A stretch of DNA of 11,055 nt from DATJPR01 sp035506295. Its GTDB lineage: Bacteria > Bacteroidota > Ignavibacteria > UBA10030 > UBA6906. A program made the translations under genes and the position numbers. The stretch is taken from the NCBI GenBank assembly GCA_035506295.1, contig DATJPR010000018.1, positions 1-11,055 on the forward strand. The letters are read 5' to 3'. Under the pieces are notes generated by a model that made no database searches, was not told the DNA's origin, and saw nothing but the letters and a program-made list of their open reading frames with translations. Shown here piece by piece: positions 1 through 5,957 of this stretch (the first letter of the stretch is position 1; the number at the start of each line of letters is the position of its first letter).

Positions 1-735
1 GATCAGGATATCGATAGACAAATTGGCCTTCTCAACTCAGCACTCGAGTACTCTCCCGGCAATGCGATCCTTCTGTACAGCCTCGGACGTGCCAGGTATA
101 TCAAGAGTGATTATCGGGGGTGTGTCGACGTCCTTCAGCCGATCGCCGCCAGGAAGTGGGAGTATCCACCACTCTACCTCCTCCTTGCTGAGGCGCAGGA
201 TATGCTCGCCGAGTACGAGTCCGAAAAAGCCACCCTGCAACAAATTCTTCCGATGGACGACGTTTCACCGGAGGCGCACGCTTTGATGGGGACACTCTAT
301 CGACGAGAGGGCAACATTGTCGCCGCGACGGCGGAAGACAACGCCTTCGTTCACGCGATGACGCGACAGGGGGTCGCCATGAGGACGATCTTCCAGACCC
401 TGTCGGACATGAACATCAACGAAGGGTTCTGGGAAGAAGGAGTTCTCTTCTATCGACGCACTCTTAGCACACCGGCAGAAGCCATCAACGCGCATTTGGC
501 ACATGCGGACACGCTCATTGCCCGGGGCGACACACTTCATGCGATAAAAGACCTCGTCCGGGCGCTGGCCATTGATTCGCTTAACCGTCACGCCACCATC
601 TCTCTTGCACAGGCCGCTGAAACCGCCCAGGAGCCGCGACTAGCACTTCACTACTATCGACAATACCTCAAGCTTGATTCAGCCTCGACGCATGCCGACT
701 ATGCCCGTTCACGGATTGCGCTTCTTCATCCATAG
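1..735 (+). CDS. Tetratricopeptide-repeat (TPR) protein, C-terminal part
   Basis: The reading frame is open from base 1 to the TAG at 733-735, so the start lies left of the window and 244 residues are visible. The chain is almost all amphipathic helix in units of about 34 residues with TPR-type spacing of small and aromatic residues: for example a unit around residues 16-47 (ALEYSPGN, then YSLGRARYIKSDY), another around 78-112 (AHALMGTLYRREGNIVAA), one around 155-188 (AHADTLIARGDTLHAIKDLVRAL) and a last one near 196-232 (AQEPRLALHYYRQYLKLD). TPR arrays are protein-protein interaction scaffolds; nothing visible assigns a partner or an enzymatic role. The unseen N-terminus may hold a signal peptide, membrane anchor or another domain. 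It ends 33 bases before the next gene on the same strand, so it may be cotranscribed with it. The TPR call is secure in kind, but repeat boundaries are approximate. Confidence 0.8.
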   Translation, partial: DQDIDRQIGLLNSALEYSPGNAILLYSLGRARYIKSDYRGCVDVLQPIAARKWEYPPLYLLLAEAQDMLAEYESEKATLQQILPMDDVSPEAHALMGTLYRREGNIVAATAEDNAFVHAMTRQGVAMRTIFQTLSDMNINEGFWEEGVLFYRRTLSTPAEAINAHLAHADTLIARGDTLHAIKDLVRALAIDSLNRHATISLAQAAETAQEPRLALHYYRQYLKLDSASTHADYARSRIALLHP

Positions 736-768
736 TCCAGAATCCATCCACCATCACCGGAGGTTTCC

Positions 769-1194
769 ATGAAAAGCAGGAGAACGAAGAGGGTTGTGAA
801 CACCAAAAAGACGAAGAAGACGAAGAAGGCGAATCGTCCATTGAAGACAAACGCGAGATATGTCTACTGGTACGCGTGTGCATACCCTCGGTTTGGATTA
901 CAGGTTCTCAAGGATGTCACCGCTGCACTTCAACGGCAGGGTTTTGAGCTTTCCCCCGATCAGTTGGAAGCCCTTGCCCGCTATTTGGACGACAAGAACA
1001 AATACGAGGTTTCAGCTCGACAACTGCTTGAGGGCATCTGCTTCATGAAGCAGCGTCAGCCGAAGAAAGAGCCTCCGACAGTTGTAGCTGGCACGGGTGA
1101 AGTCGTGCCCCTTTTCGAGGCATCGGCTGGAGGCAACGTGCCCCACAGCACAAACCTTCCGCAGCCGCCACCTCCGCCATGGGGCAATGGCTGA
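769..1194 (+). CDS. Small basic hypothetical protein
   Basis: I do not recognise the family. The 141-residue product starts at an ATG preceded by a good ribosome binding site (GGAGG at about 760-764). Three zones are visible: a strongly basic N-terminus (residues 1-28, with a TKK triplet repeat at 12-20), a probably helical centre (about 30-105, containing an aromatic cluster YVYWYACAYPRFG and the stretch LSPDQLEALARYLDDKNKYE), and a low-complexity tail ending in a five-proline run and WGNG. The basic tail suggests nucleic-acid or polyanion binding, but that is inference. There is no signal peptide or membrane segment. The stop lies only 12 bases before the first possible start of the sigma-54 activator, so the two are probably cotranscribed. 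The reverse strand has a long open frame across its 3' end, but this one has the better ribosome binding site and fits the gene order. Confidence 0.65.
   Translation: MKSRRTKRVVNTKKTKKTKKANRPLKTNARYVYWYACAYPRFGLQVLKDVTAALQRQGFELSPDQLEALARYLDDKNKYEVSARQLLEGICFMKQRQPKKEPPTVVAGTGEVVPLFEASAGGNVPHSTNLPQPPPPPWGNG
802..828 (+). repeat. Nine-base tandem repeat encoding TKK
   Basis: Three nine-base units lie in a row: ACCAAAAAG (802-810), ACGAAGAAG (811-819) and ACGAAGAAG (820-828), the last two identical. They encode three Thr-Lys-Lys triplets (residues 12-20) in the basic N-terminus of the small hypothetical protein. Copy-number change would add or remove three residues without changing frame. Confidence 0.7.
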
Positions 1195-1206
1195 CGGACC
1201 CACAGG

Positions 1207-2778
1207 GTGAGAGACGTGAAAGAGAGCAGCGATATCATGGCGCAGCCAACTTCGCAGCCTGAGGCCGCCGTCCTTGAACAGGTCACGGACCTGGCTTTGC
1301 TTCTCGGCCAGCATTCCGACTTCGAGGAGATGGTCCGCCTTGCCACGACCAAGGCGTTGGCCTTGTTCCGCGCGGAGACGGTATCGATCGTGATGCTCAA
1401 TCCGCAGACCCAGCATACCCGGAAAACCATCGCCCTTGCTGCGGAGGGGAAGGCCGACAGGCGTCTTCATCTGATCCACACGACGCTGATCGGATGGTCG
1501 CTCCGGGAGAAGCAGCCGTTTCTCACTCCCGATATTGCGCAGGACACACGATTTCAGAATGTTAACGTCCGGGACTCTGCATATCGCTCGGCGATGTGCG
1601 TTCCGATGCGGCTTGCGGGATCCACTGTAGGCCACATGATCGTTCTTGCCGACCGGAGTGGACCTGTCTATGACGCGCCGGACATCGTTTCGCTCGAACG
1701 ATTCTCCGCTGTCTGCGCACCATTTCTCGGCAACGCGCAAGCCTTGATGAAGCATTTCTCCGCGGCCCTGCCCGACGACATTCTCGATTCTTCCTACGAG
1801 CCCCTCGGGCTCATCGGTCGGAGCAGGGCCTTTCATTCGCTCCTCAGGGCGATCAGCGCCGCGTCACGGTGCGATGTGAGGGTGTTCATCGAAGGCGAGA
1901 GCGGTACGGGAAAGGAACTGGTCGCACGCGCCATCCACGCCACGAGCACCCGGAACGGTCAACGCTTCATCGCCATCGACTGCGGGGCGATCCCCCCGAA
2001 CCTCATCGAGAGCGAACTGTTTGGCCATGTCAAGGGCGCCTTCACCGGCGCGATGACCAACCGGCGGGGGCTGTTCGAAGAGGCCGACGGGGGCACGCTG
2101 TTCCTCGATGAAATTACGAACCTCTCCTTCGACGTGCAGGCCAAGCTCCTCCGCGCGTTGCAGGAAGGAGAAATCCGTCCGGTCGGCGGCAATCAAACGC
2201 GCAAGATCGATGTGCGCATCATCGCGGCGACGAGCGCATCGACGCGCTCGCTCGTCGAACAGAAACAATTCCGTGAAGATCTCTACTACCGGCTTCACGT
2301 CTTCCCTATTCAGGTCCCGACGCTGAAGGAGCGAACGGAGGACATTCCCCTGCTGGTGAATCACTTCGTCGAGCGATTCGCCGCAGAGCAGAAGAAGCCC
2401 ATCGCCACGATCGATGCCGCCCTCATTCGCTTTCTCCAGCATCGACGATGGCGGGGCAACATCCGTGAGCTGGAGAATTTCGCCGAGCGCATCGTCGCAC
2501 TCGCCCCGCAGAACACCTCCACGATCGATGCGTCAGTCCTCCCGCCGGAAATCGCCAGGGAATATCGCACGTTTGCACCGTCACCCGCATCTGATGCATT
2601 GCGTCCTCTGGAAGACGCGTTGGCAGAACTCGAGGAACAGAAAATCCGCGAGGCGCTCGAGCGATGCCAATGGAATCAGTCCGAGGCGGCGCGGGCATTG
2701 CGGATCTCCGAGCGGGCCATGAGGTACAAGATGGCGCGCCTCGGCATCGTCCGTCTCGACAAATCCTGCCGTCCGTAA
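1207..2778 (+). CDS. Sigma-54-dependent transcriptional activator (GAF-AAA+-Fis)
   Basis: This is a bacterial enhancer-binding protein that would bind upstream DNA and use ATP hydrolysis to open promoters held by sigma-54 RNA polymerase. Residues about 27-180 form a GAF-type sensor domain; its ligand cannot be read from sequence. The AAA+ domain begins near residue 201 (GLIGRS) and has Walker A GESGTGKE at 230-237, an intact GAFTGA sigma-54 contact loop at 277-282, Walker B GGTLFLDE at 295-302, and FREDLYYRL at 355-363. A Fis-type helix-turn-helix lies at about 468-515 (QWNQSEAARALRISERAMRYK). There is no receiver domain, so control is probably through the GAF domain rather than phosphorylation. 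The start is uncertain: GTG 1207, GTG 1216 and ATG 1237 are in frame; ATG 1237 has AAAGAGAG about ten bases upstream and may be the true one, giving 513 residues. A -24/-12-like site lies downstream, before the next gene. Confidence 0.95.
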   Translation: MRDVKESSDIMAQPTSQPEAAVLEQVTDLALLLGQHSDFEEMVRLATTKALALFRAETVSIVMLNPQTQHTRKTIALAAEGKADRRLHLIHTTLIGWSLREKQPFLTPDIAQDTRFQNVNVRDSAYRSAMCVPMRLAGSTVGHMIVLADRSGPVYDAPDIVSLERFSAVCAPFLGNAQALMKHFSAALPDDILDSSYEPLGLIGRSRAFHSLLRAISAASRCDVRVFIEGESGTGKELVARAIHATSTRNGQRFIAIDCGAIPPNLIESELFGHVKGAFTGAMTNRRGLFEEADGGTLFLDEITNLSFDVQAKLLRALQEGEIRPVGGNQTRKIDVRIIAATSASTRSLVEQKQFREDLYYRLHVFPIQVPTLKERTEDIPLLVNHFVERFAAEQKKPIATIDAALIRFLQHRRWRGNIRELENFAERIVALAPQNTSTIDASVLPPEIAREYRTFAPSPASDALRPLEDALAELEEQKIREALERCQWNQSEAARALRISERAMRYKMARLGIVRLDKSCRP

Positions 2779-2903
2779 CTTACCCCCAGACAAGAGCTTC
2801 CGCTCACGACATTTTCGTCGAAGTTCCGCCCCTGATTCCGGCTCTCGTACTCCTCGGACATGGAGATTCCGATCAATATTCGGGGATGTTTCTTGCTGCA
2901 TGT

Positions 2904-2919
2904 TGGCCCGGTTGTTGAC
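2904..2919 (+). promoter_or_regulatory. Candidate sigma-54 (-24/-12) promoter
   Basis: The bases TGGCCCG-GTTG-TTGAC match the sigma-54 consensus TGGCACG-N4-TTGC except for A to C in the -24 box and C to A in the -12 box, so the core is GG-N10-GA instead of GG-N10-GC. It lies in the 204-base gap after the sigma-54 activator gene and about 65 bases before the ATG at 2983. Location next to an activator of this class makes it plausible; the -12 mismatch weakens it. Nothing else clear was seen in 2779-2982 apart from a small CGAC-N6-GTCG dyad near 2807-2820. Confidence 0.35.
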
Positions 2920-2982
2920 CTCTGTCGACGCGTGCCTCGTTTCCATAAATCAAATGCGGTCCACTTATCCCCGGAGGTTGTC

Positions 2983-3465
2983 ATGCGTACGTCAGTGGTG
3001 ATTCTCAGCGGGCTTCTGGTTCTTGCAGCCGTCGTCAGTCGTGCTCAGGTAAATCAGGACGGGCCCAAGCCGTTCACTCATGCCACCGTTGAACAGACGG
3101 AACAAAGTCTCGTGAAAGCGCTCGAAAGCGATTCGCCGGGCCTGCAGGTCTCCGCAGCCGCGACCATTCGCGAGCTCAAGTCGCTCATGCCCGACCGGTC
3201 GTTTTCCTCCCTCGTCATCCCTCTCATGCGGATCGTCAAGAACGAAAACGCTGACCGCGATGCGAGGATTGTCGCCGCGATCGCGTTGCACGAGTTGAAT
3301 TCCGGCAAAGGCGACTACGCCATCAAATCGATGGCCCGGACGACATCGAACGAACGGTTCGCGTACATCTGCTCCTGGCTGACGTACTATCGAGCGAAAG
3401 AGAGTAGTCCCGCGTATGCGACGAAGGACTCGACGGAGTTCGCCCAGCACGTCGCCGTGAAGTGA
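2983..3465 (+). CDS. Small exported HEAT-repeat-like protein
   Basis: The open frame extends upstream to 2860, but I place the start at ATG 2983 because GGAGG lies at 2973-2977 and the first 21 residues then form a clean signal peptide: basic MR, hydrophobic VVILSGLLVLAAVV, and the site SRA|Q. The product is 160 residues, about 139 after cleavage. The mature part, about residues 36-125, is helical with HEAT-like pairs (LQVSAAATIRELKSLMPD, then DRDARIVAAIALHEL). HEAT-type repeats are binding scaffolds; no catalytic motif is visible, and a specific role cannot be assigned. It probably acts in the periplasm or on the cell surface. It follows the sigma-54 activator and a candidate -24/-12 sequence, so control by that activator is possible. 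It is convergent with the thioredoxin reductase-like gene and ends just before a strong hairpin. Confidence 0.8.
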   Translation: MRTSVVILSGLLVLAAVVSRAQVNQDGPKPFTHATVEQTEQSLVKALESDSPGLQVSAAATIRELKSLMPDRSFSSLVIPLMRIVKNENADRDARIVAAIALHELNSGKGDYAIKSMARTTSNERFAYICSWLTYYRAKESSPAYATKDSTEFAQHVAVK

Positions 3466-3504
3466 ACCCAACATTGCCAGCGTTGCCGCGGCAGCTGAAA
3501 TGAG

Positions 3505-3540
3505 AACGCCGGCCCGATCCAGGAGGATCCGGCCGGCGTT
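3505..3540. terminator. Strong hairpin terminator between convergent genes
   Basis: An inverted repeat pairs AACGCCGGCC (3505-3514) with GGCCGGCGTT (3531-3540). After a single C/C mismatch the stem continues with GATCC (3516-3520) and GGATC (3525-3529), closing a four-base AGGA loop. It sits 39 bases past the stop of the exported HEAT-like gene on the + strand and 21 bases past the stop of the reductase gene on the - strand, so it probably terminates both. The following bases are only moderately T-rich on either side (TTAAGATCTTTC on +, TTCTCATTTC on -), so intrinsic termination may be partial. Confidence 0.7.
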
Positions 3541-3561
3541 AAGATCTTTCGCGTTCTTCCA

Positions 3562-4539
3562 CTATGCCAAAGCAGTCTCGCGTGCGCCCTCCCTCTCCGC
3601 TGCCGGATGCTCCCGCCTCTGCCGAAGATACTCGATCGCTGAGAGCGCGGCAATAGTTCCATCCGCGACCGCGGTCGTGATTTGCCTGTACTTCTTTTCA
3701 ATGGAATCCCCTGCCGCAAACACTCCTTTTTGAGATGTCTCCAGGGCTTCGTTCACGACGATTTCGCCGGTGTCATTGACAAGCACTGCGCCCTCAAAGG
3801 GGCTGGTGTTCGGGATATAGCCGATGAAGATAAATGCGCCGTCGATGGCGAATTTCGTCTCGTCGCCGGAACGGAGATGTCGGATGACCGCGCCGTTCAG
3901 CGACTCGTTCCCCTGAAACTCCGCGATGGTCGATTCCATGATGAATTTGATCTTGGGGTTCTTGCGTGCCTCCTCAACGGCATGAGGAAAGGCCTGGAAG
4001 TGGTCGAACTGATGAATAACGGTGACCGAGTCAGCATACTTCGTCAGTGATACTGCTTCTTCGAGTGCCGAGTTTCCTCCGCCGACAACAATGATGTCCT
4101 TCCCGAGAAAGAAATCGCCATCGCACGTCGCACAGTATGAAATCCCCTTGCCGCGGAATTCTGCTTCTCCAGGAACGCCGAGGGTGCGCGGCTTCCCCCC
4201 TGTCGCGATGACAACGGCGCGTGCAAGGTATCGTTCCTTGTCGTTGACCTCGATCACCTTTTCGTCACCCGCAAGATCGATGCGGGTCAGCGCGACATTC
4301 GACTTGATCTCACAGCCGAAATCGCGGGCCTGTTTGCGCATGGTGGTGGCAAGCTGATATCCGCTGATATTGTCGACGCCGGGGTAGTTCGCGATCTCGT
4401 GCGTGAGGACCATTTGTCCCCCGACCGCTCCCTCGTTCAGAATGAGGGCCTTCATCTTCGCCCTCGCCAGATAGATTCCGGCAGTCAACCCGGCGGGGCC
4501 TGCGCCAATGACGATGACATCAAATGCGCGTGTGTCCAT
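3562..4539 (-). CDS. trxB: Thioredoxin reductase-like flavoprotein with altered cofactor site
   Basis: The 325-residue product has the size and domain order of low-molecular-weight thioredoxin reductase, which passes electrons through FAD to a redox disulfide and on to thioredoxin. Visible motifs are the FAD site GAGPAG (12-17), ATGGKPR (112-118), the redox pair CATC (136-139) in YCATCDGDFF, the second nucleotide fold GGGNSALEEA (153-162) and the C-terminal FAD motif GVFAAGDS. The segment that in classical enzymes reads HRRxxxR and binds the NADPH 2'-phosphate is here HQFDHFQA (176-183), with no arginine. NADPH use is therefore doubtful; NADH, ferredoxin or another donor is possible. The start ATG has only a weak GGA upstream. 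It lies 27 bases after the thioredoxin-like gene and is surely in one operon with it. The C-terminal tail of about 20 residues is charged and probably disordered. Confidence 0.93.
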   Translation of the reverse strand: MDTRAFDVIVIGAGPAGLTAGIYLARAKMKALILNEGAVGGQMVLTHEIANYPGVDNISGYQLATTMRKQARDFGCEIKSNVALTRIDLAGDEKVIEVNDKERYLARAVVIATGGKPRTLGVPGEAEFRGKGISYCATCDGDFFLGKDIIVVGGGNSALEEAVSLTKYADSVTVIHQFDHFQAFPHAVEEARKNPKIKFIMESTIAEFQGNESLNGAVIRHLRSGDETKFAIDGAFIFIGYIPNTSPFEGAVLVNDTGEIVVNEALETSQKGVFAAGDSIEKKYRQITTAVADGTIAALSAIEYLRQRREHPAAEREGARETALA

Positions 4540-4566
4540 GGCTATTCCGAAATGACAGGCGTACTA

Positions 4567-4923
4567 TCATTGAGCTGCATTCACCGCGAAATGCTCGTCA
4601 AGAATGTCGGTCACCTGATCCTTGCTCTGGATACTGCTCGTGGCCTTGACAACCTTGCCGTCGCGGAAATAGACGGTGAACGGGAGGCCGCGGAAGTTCT
4701 GGCATTCGGGAAGAGTCCGGATGAGATGCGCGTGTGGAGCGTCGAATTCCAGATCGCGAAAGGCCACATGCGTGTACTCCCCTCTGATTTCGTCCATGAG
4801 CTCGTATACGGGGATACACATCGGTCCCATGCGCCCACAGCACACCATGACGTTTTTGTGTTCCGCGAGTGTCTCGTGAAACTCCTGCTCACTGCCGATG
4901 TGCTCGAGATTGGTTTGCAGCAT
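4567..4923 (-). CDS. Thioredoxin-fold protein with non-canonical active site
   Basis: The 118-residue length, the beta-alpha order and the C-terminal half match thioredoxin: GLPFTVYFRDGKVV (79-92) corresponds to the cis-proline strand (P81) and the following hairpin, and QVTDILDEHF to the last helix. The active site does not match. Where WCGPCK is expected the protein reads CCGRMGPMCIP (28-38): the GP pair is kept, but both usual cysteine positions hold methionine, with cysteines at 28, 29 and 36 instead. A further cysteine, C74, lies near the cis-proline loop. There is no signal peptide, so it should be cytoplasmic. AAAGGAT about ten bases upstream supports the ATG at 4923. It lies between the Cys-pair membrane protein gene and the reductase gene, and is the likely electron acceptor of that reductase. 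A redox role through C28/C29 and C36 is inference. Confidence 0.85.
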   Translation of the reverse strand: MLQTNLEHIGSEQEFHETLAEHKNVMVCCGRMGPMCIPVYELMDEIRGEYTHVAFRDLEFDAPHAHLIRTLPECQNFRGLPFTVYFRDGKVVKATSSIQSKDQVTDILDEHFAVNAAQ

Positions 4924-4977
4924 ATATGCTATCCTTTCGATGAGATGAATGCCACAGATGACGATTCGACGGTCAGC

Positions 4978-5160
4978 CTACCACGGACCGACCATGGCTC
5001 CAAGCAGCGCACCATAGATCATGCTTATCCAGCGGTTGCGCGTGATCGGGCACATTCCGGACTTGCATCCGATGAAATGCGCGTAGGCAAATCCGCCCGC
5101 GCCACCAAGAATGATCGGAAGAATCCTCCCTAACCAAAGAACCACGTCTCGGCCTCCCAT
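4978..5160 (-). CDS. Small two-helix membrane protein with Cys pair (DUF6132-like)
   Basis: The open frame runs further upstream, but ATG 5160 gives a 60-residue protein that begins naturally (MGGRDVV) with two hydrophobic helices: about residues 6-30 (VVLWLGRILPIILGGAGGF) and 45-59 (ISMIYGALLGAMVG). The loop between them reads GCKSGMCPITRNRW and holds C32 and C37. This pattern, a Gly-rich helix, GC-x4-CPIT and then a YGALLG helix, resembles the small uncharacterised DUF6132-type membrane proteins; I recall this family from memory and could not search it. No strong ribosome binding site is seen upstream of ATG 5160, so the start is less certain. It is the first gene of the minus-strand cluster, 54 bases before the thioredoxin-fold gene. 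A cysteine pair at the membrane next to a thiol-redox couple suggests a shared role, which is inference. Confidence 0.65.
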   Translation of the reverse strand: MGGRDVVLWLGRILPIILGGAGGFAYAHFIGCKSGMCPITRNRWISMIYGALLGAMVGPW

Positions 5161-5309
5161 TCTGAAGAGTCTTGTGAAGCAAGCATTTCGAGTAGTGTAT
5201 TGGATGCACGTAAAACGCCAGCGGGTCTGGCCGAATCGTGTTTGCACCTTTTGCTATTCCGCTGCATCTTATAGAGAGTTACTGCACTTTCACCATGGAA
5301 CCCTCTCCC
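5161..5309. promoter_or_regulatory. Divergent intergenic region of the redox module
   Basis: This 149-base stretch separates the minus-strand three-gene cluster from the plus-strand OsmC-family gene and must hold promoters for both. I could not find a convincing -35/-10 pair on either strand. The upstream part of the OsmC open frame (from GTG 5238) and of the membrane protein frame (up to 5247) overlap here, but neither extension looks like conserved protein. Confidence 0.4.
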
Positions 5310-5771
5310 ATGCCAACGAAAAGCGCTGTCGTTAAGCAGATCAGCGGCCTCACGTTTGCTGCAAAGGCCGACACCAATCACTGGGTCATCATGGACGGCC
5401 CCGCCGAACTCGGCGGCTGCAATGCCGGCTCCCGGCCGAAGGAACTTTTGCTGATCGCCCTCGGCGGCTGCACCGGAAGCGACGTGGTTTCCATTTTGAA
5501 AAAGAAGCGCGTCGACCTTGAAGGGTTTGAAATCCGACTTTCGGGTGAGACGCGCGAGGAACACCCGCAGATCTTCACTTCCATTCATATCGAATACGTG
5601 CTCACCGGCGAGAACATTCCCCCTGCCGATGTCGAGCGCGCGATCGAGCTGTCCACCACCAAGTACTGTTCTGTTTCCGCCATGCTCCGCGGAACGGTGC
5701 AAATCACGCATTCGTACCGGATCGAGGCGGCGACCACTGTGCGTTCGGGACGCGTCGCGCAGCCTGCTTGA
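5310..5771 (+). CDS. OsmC/Ohr-family protein
   Basis: The product belongs to the OsmC superfamily, whose characterised members are cytoplasmic dithiol peroxidases that reduce organic hydroperoxides, usually as dimers. I chose ATG 5310 (153 residues) because the family begins close to this point (SAVVKQISGLTF) and GGAA lies about ten bases upstream; ATG 5295 and GTG 5238 are in frame. Visible motifs are RPKELLLIALGGCTGSDV (42-59), with R42, E45 and the first catalytic cysteine C54, and KYCSVSAML (118-126), with the second cysteine C120. The helix after C54 (VVSILKKKR) is typical of the YhfA-like OsmC subgroup rather than Ohr. It is divergent from the thioredoxin-like/reductase cluster, consistent with a shared thiol or peroxide role. 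The last 12 residues (TTVRSGRVAQPA) look like a non-conserved tail. Confidence 0.9.
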   Translation: MPTKSAVVKQISGLTFAAKADTNHWVIMDGPAELGGCNAGSRPKELLLIALGGCTGSDVVSILKKKRVDLEGFEIRLSGETREEHPQIFTSIHIEYVLTGENIPPADVERAIELSTTKYCSVSAMLRGTVQITHSYRIEAATTVRSGRVAQPA

Positions 5772-5849
5772 GGCAGCCATCCTCCCGGCTGCGACTGGTC
5801 TCCCTTCAGCTTCCGCGCATTCCGCCCGGCGGATTTGCGATGAACGGGT

Positions 5850-5878
5850 TTGACTTTCTCCGCCCGCACTCATACTTT
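5850..5878 (+). promoter_or_regulatory. Candidate sigma-70-type promoter for the M16 peptidase gene
   Basis: TTGACT (5850-5855, five of six to TTGACA) is followed after 17 bases by TACTTT (5873-5878, three of six to TATAAT, with A2 and T6 kept). It would start transcription near 5885, about 70 bases before the chosen ATG. Bacteroidota-type sigma factors often use other boxes, so this is tentative. The rest of 5772-5957 holds nothing else I can support. Confidence 0.3.
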
Positions 5879-5957
5879 CAAGTGTCCACTTCTTGCATTG
5901 AGACCCTCGCGTTCAGAAATCTCCCACTCCAACGATCCACTGCTGAGGAGCATCGCT

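Noticed and set aside
1012..1836. 274-residue open frame on the - strand
   Set aside because: Antisense to the end of the basic protein and the GAF domain of the sigma-54 activator; low-complexity, Arg-rich shadow sequence.
2915..2949. TTGACC followed by CATAAA as a sigma-70 promoter before the HEAT-like gene
   Set aside because: The spacer would be 23 bases, too long for a -35/-10 pair.
4399..5133. 244-residue open frame on the + strand
   Set aside because: It runs antisense across the reductase start, the thioredoxin-like gene and the small membrane protein gene, all with recognisable families; no domain in the + reading.
5228..5246. TGG...TTGC resembling a sigma-54 promoter upstream of the OsmC-family gene
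   Set aside because: The GG and GC pairs are separated by 13 bases instead of the required 10.
5773..5792. Hairpin GCAGCC/GGCTGC just after the OsmC-family stop
   Set aside because: Only six pairs with an eight-base loop and no T-tract; not enough to call a terminator.
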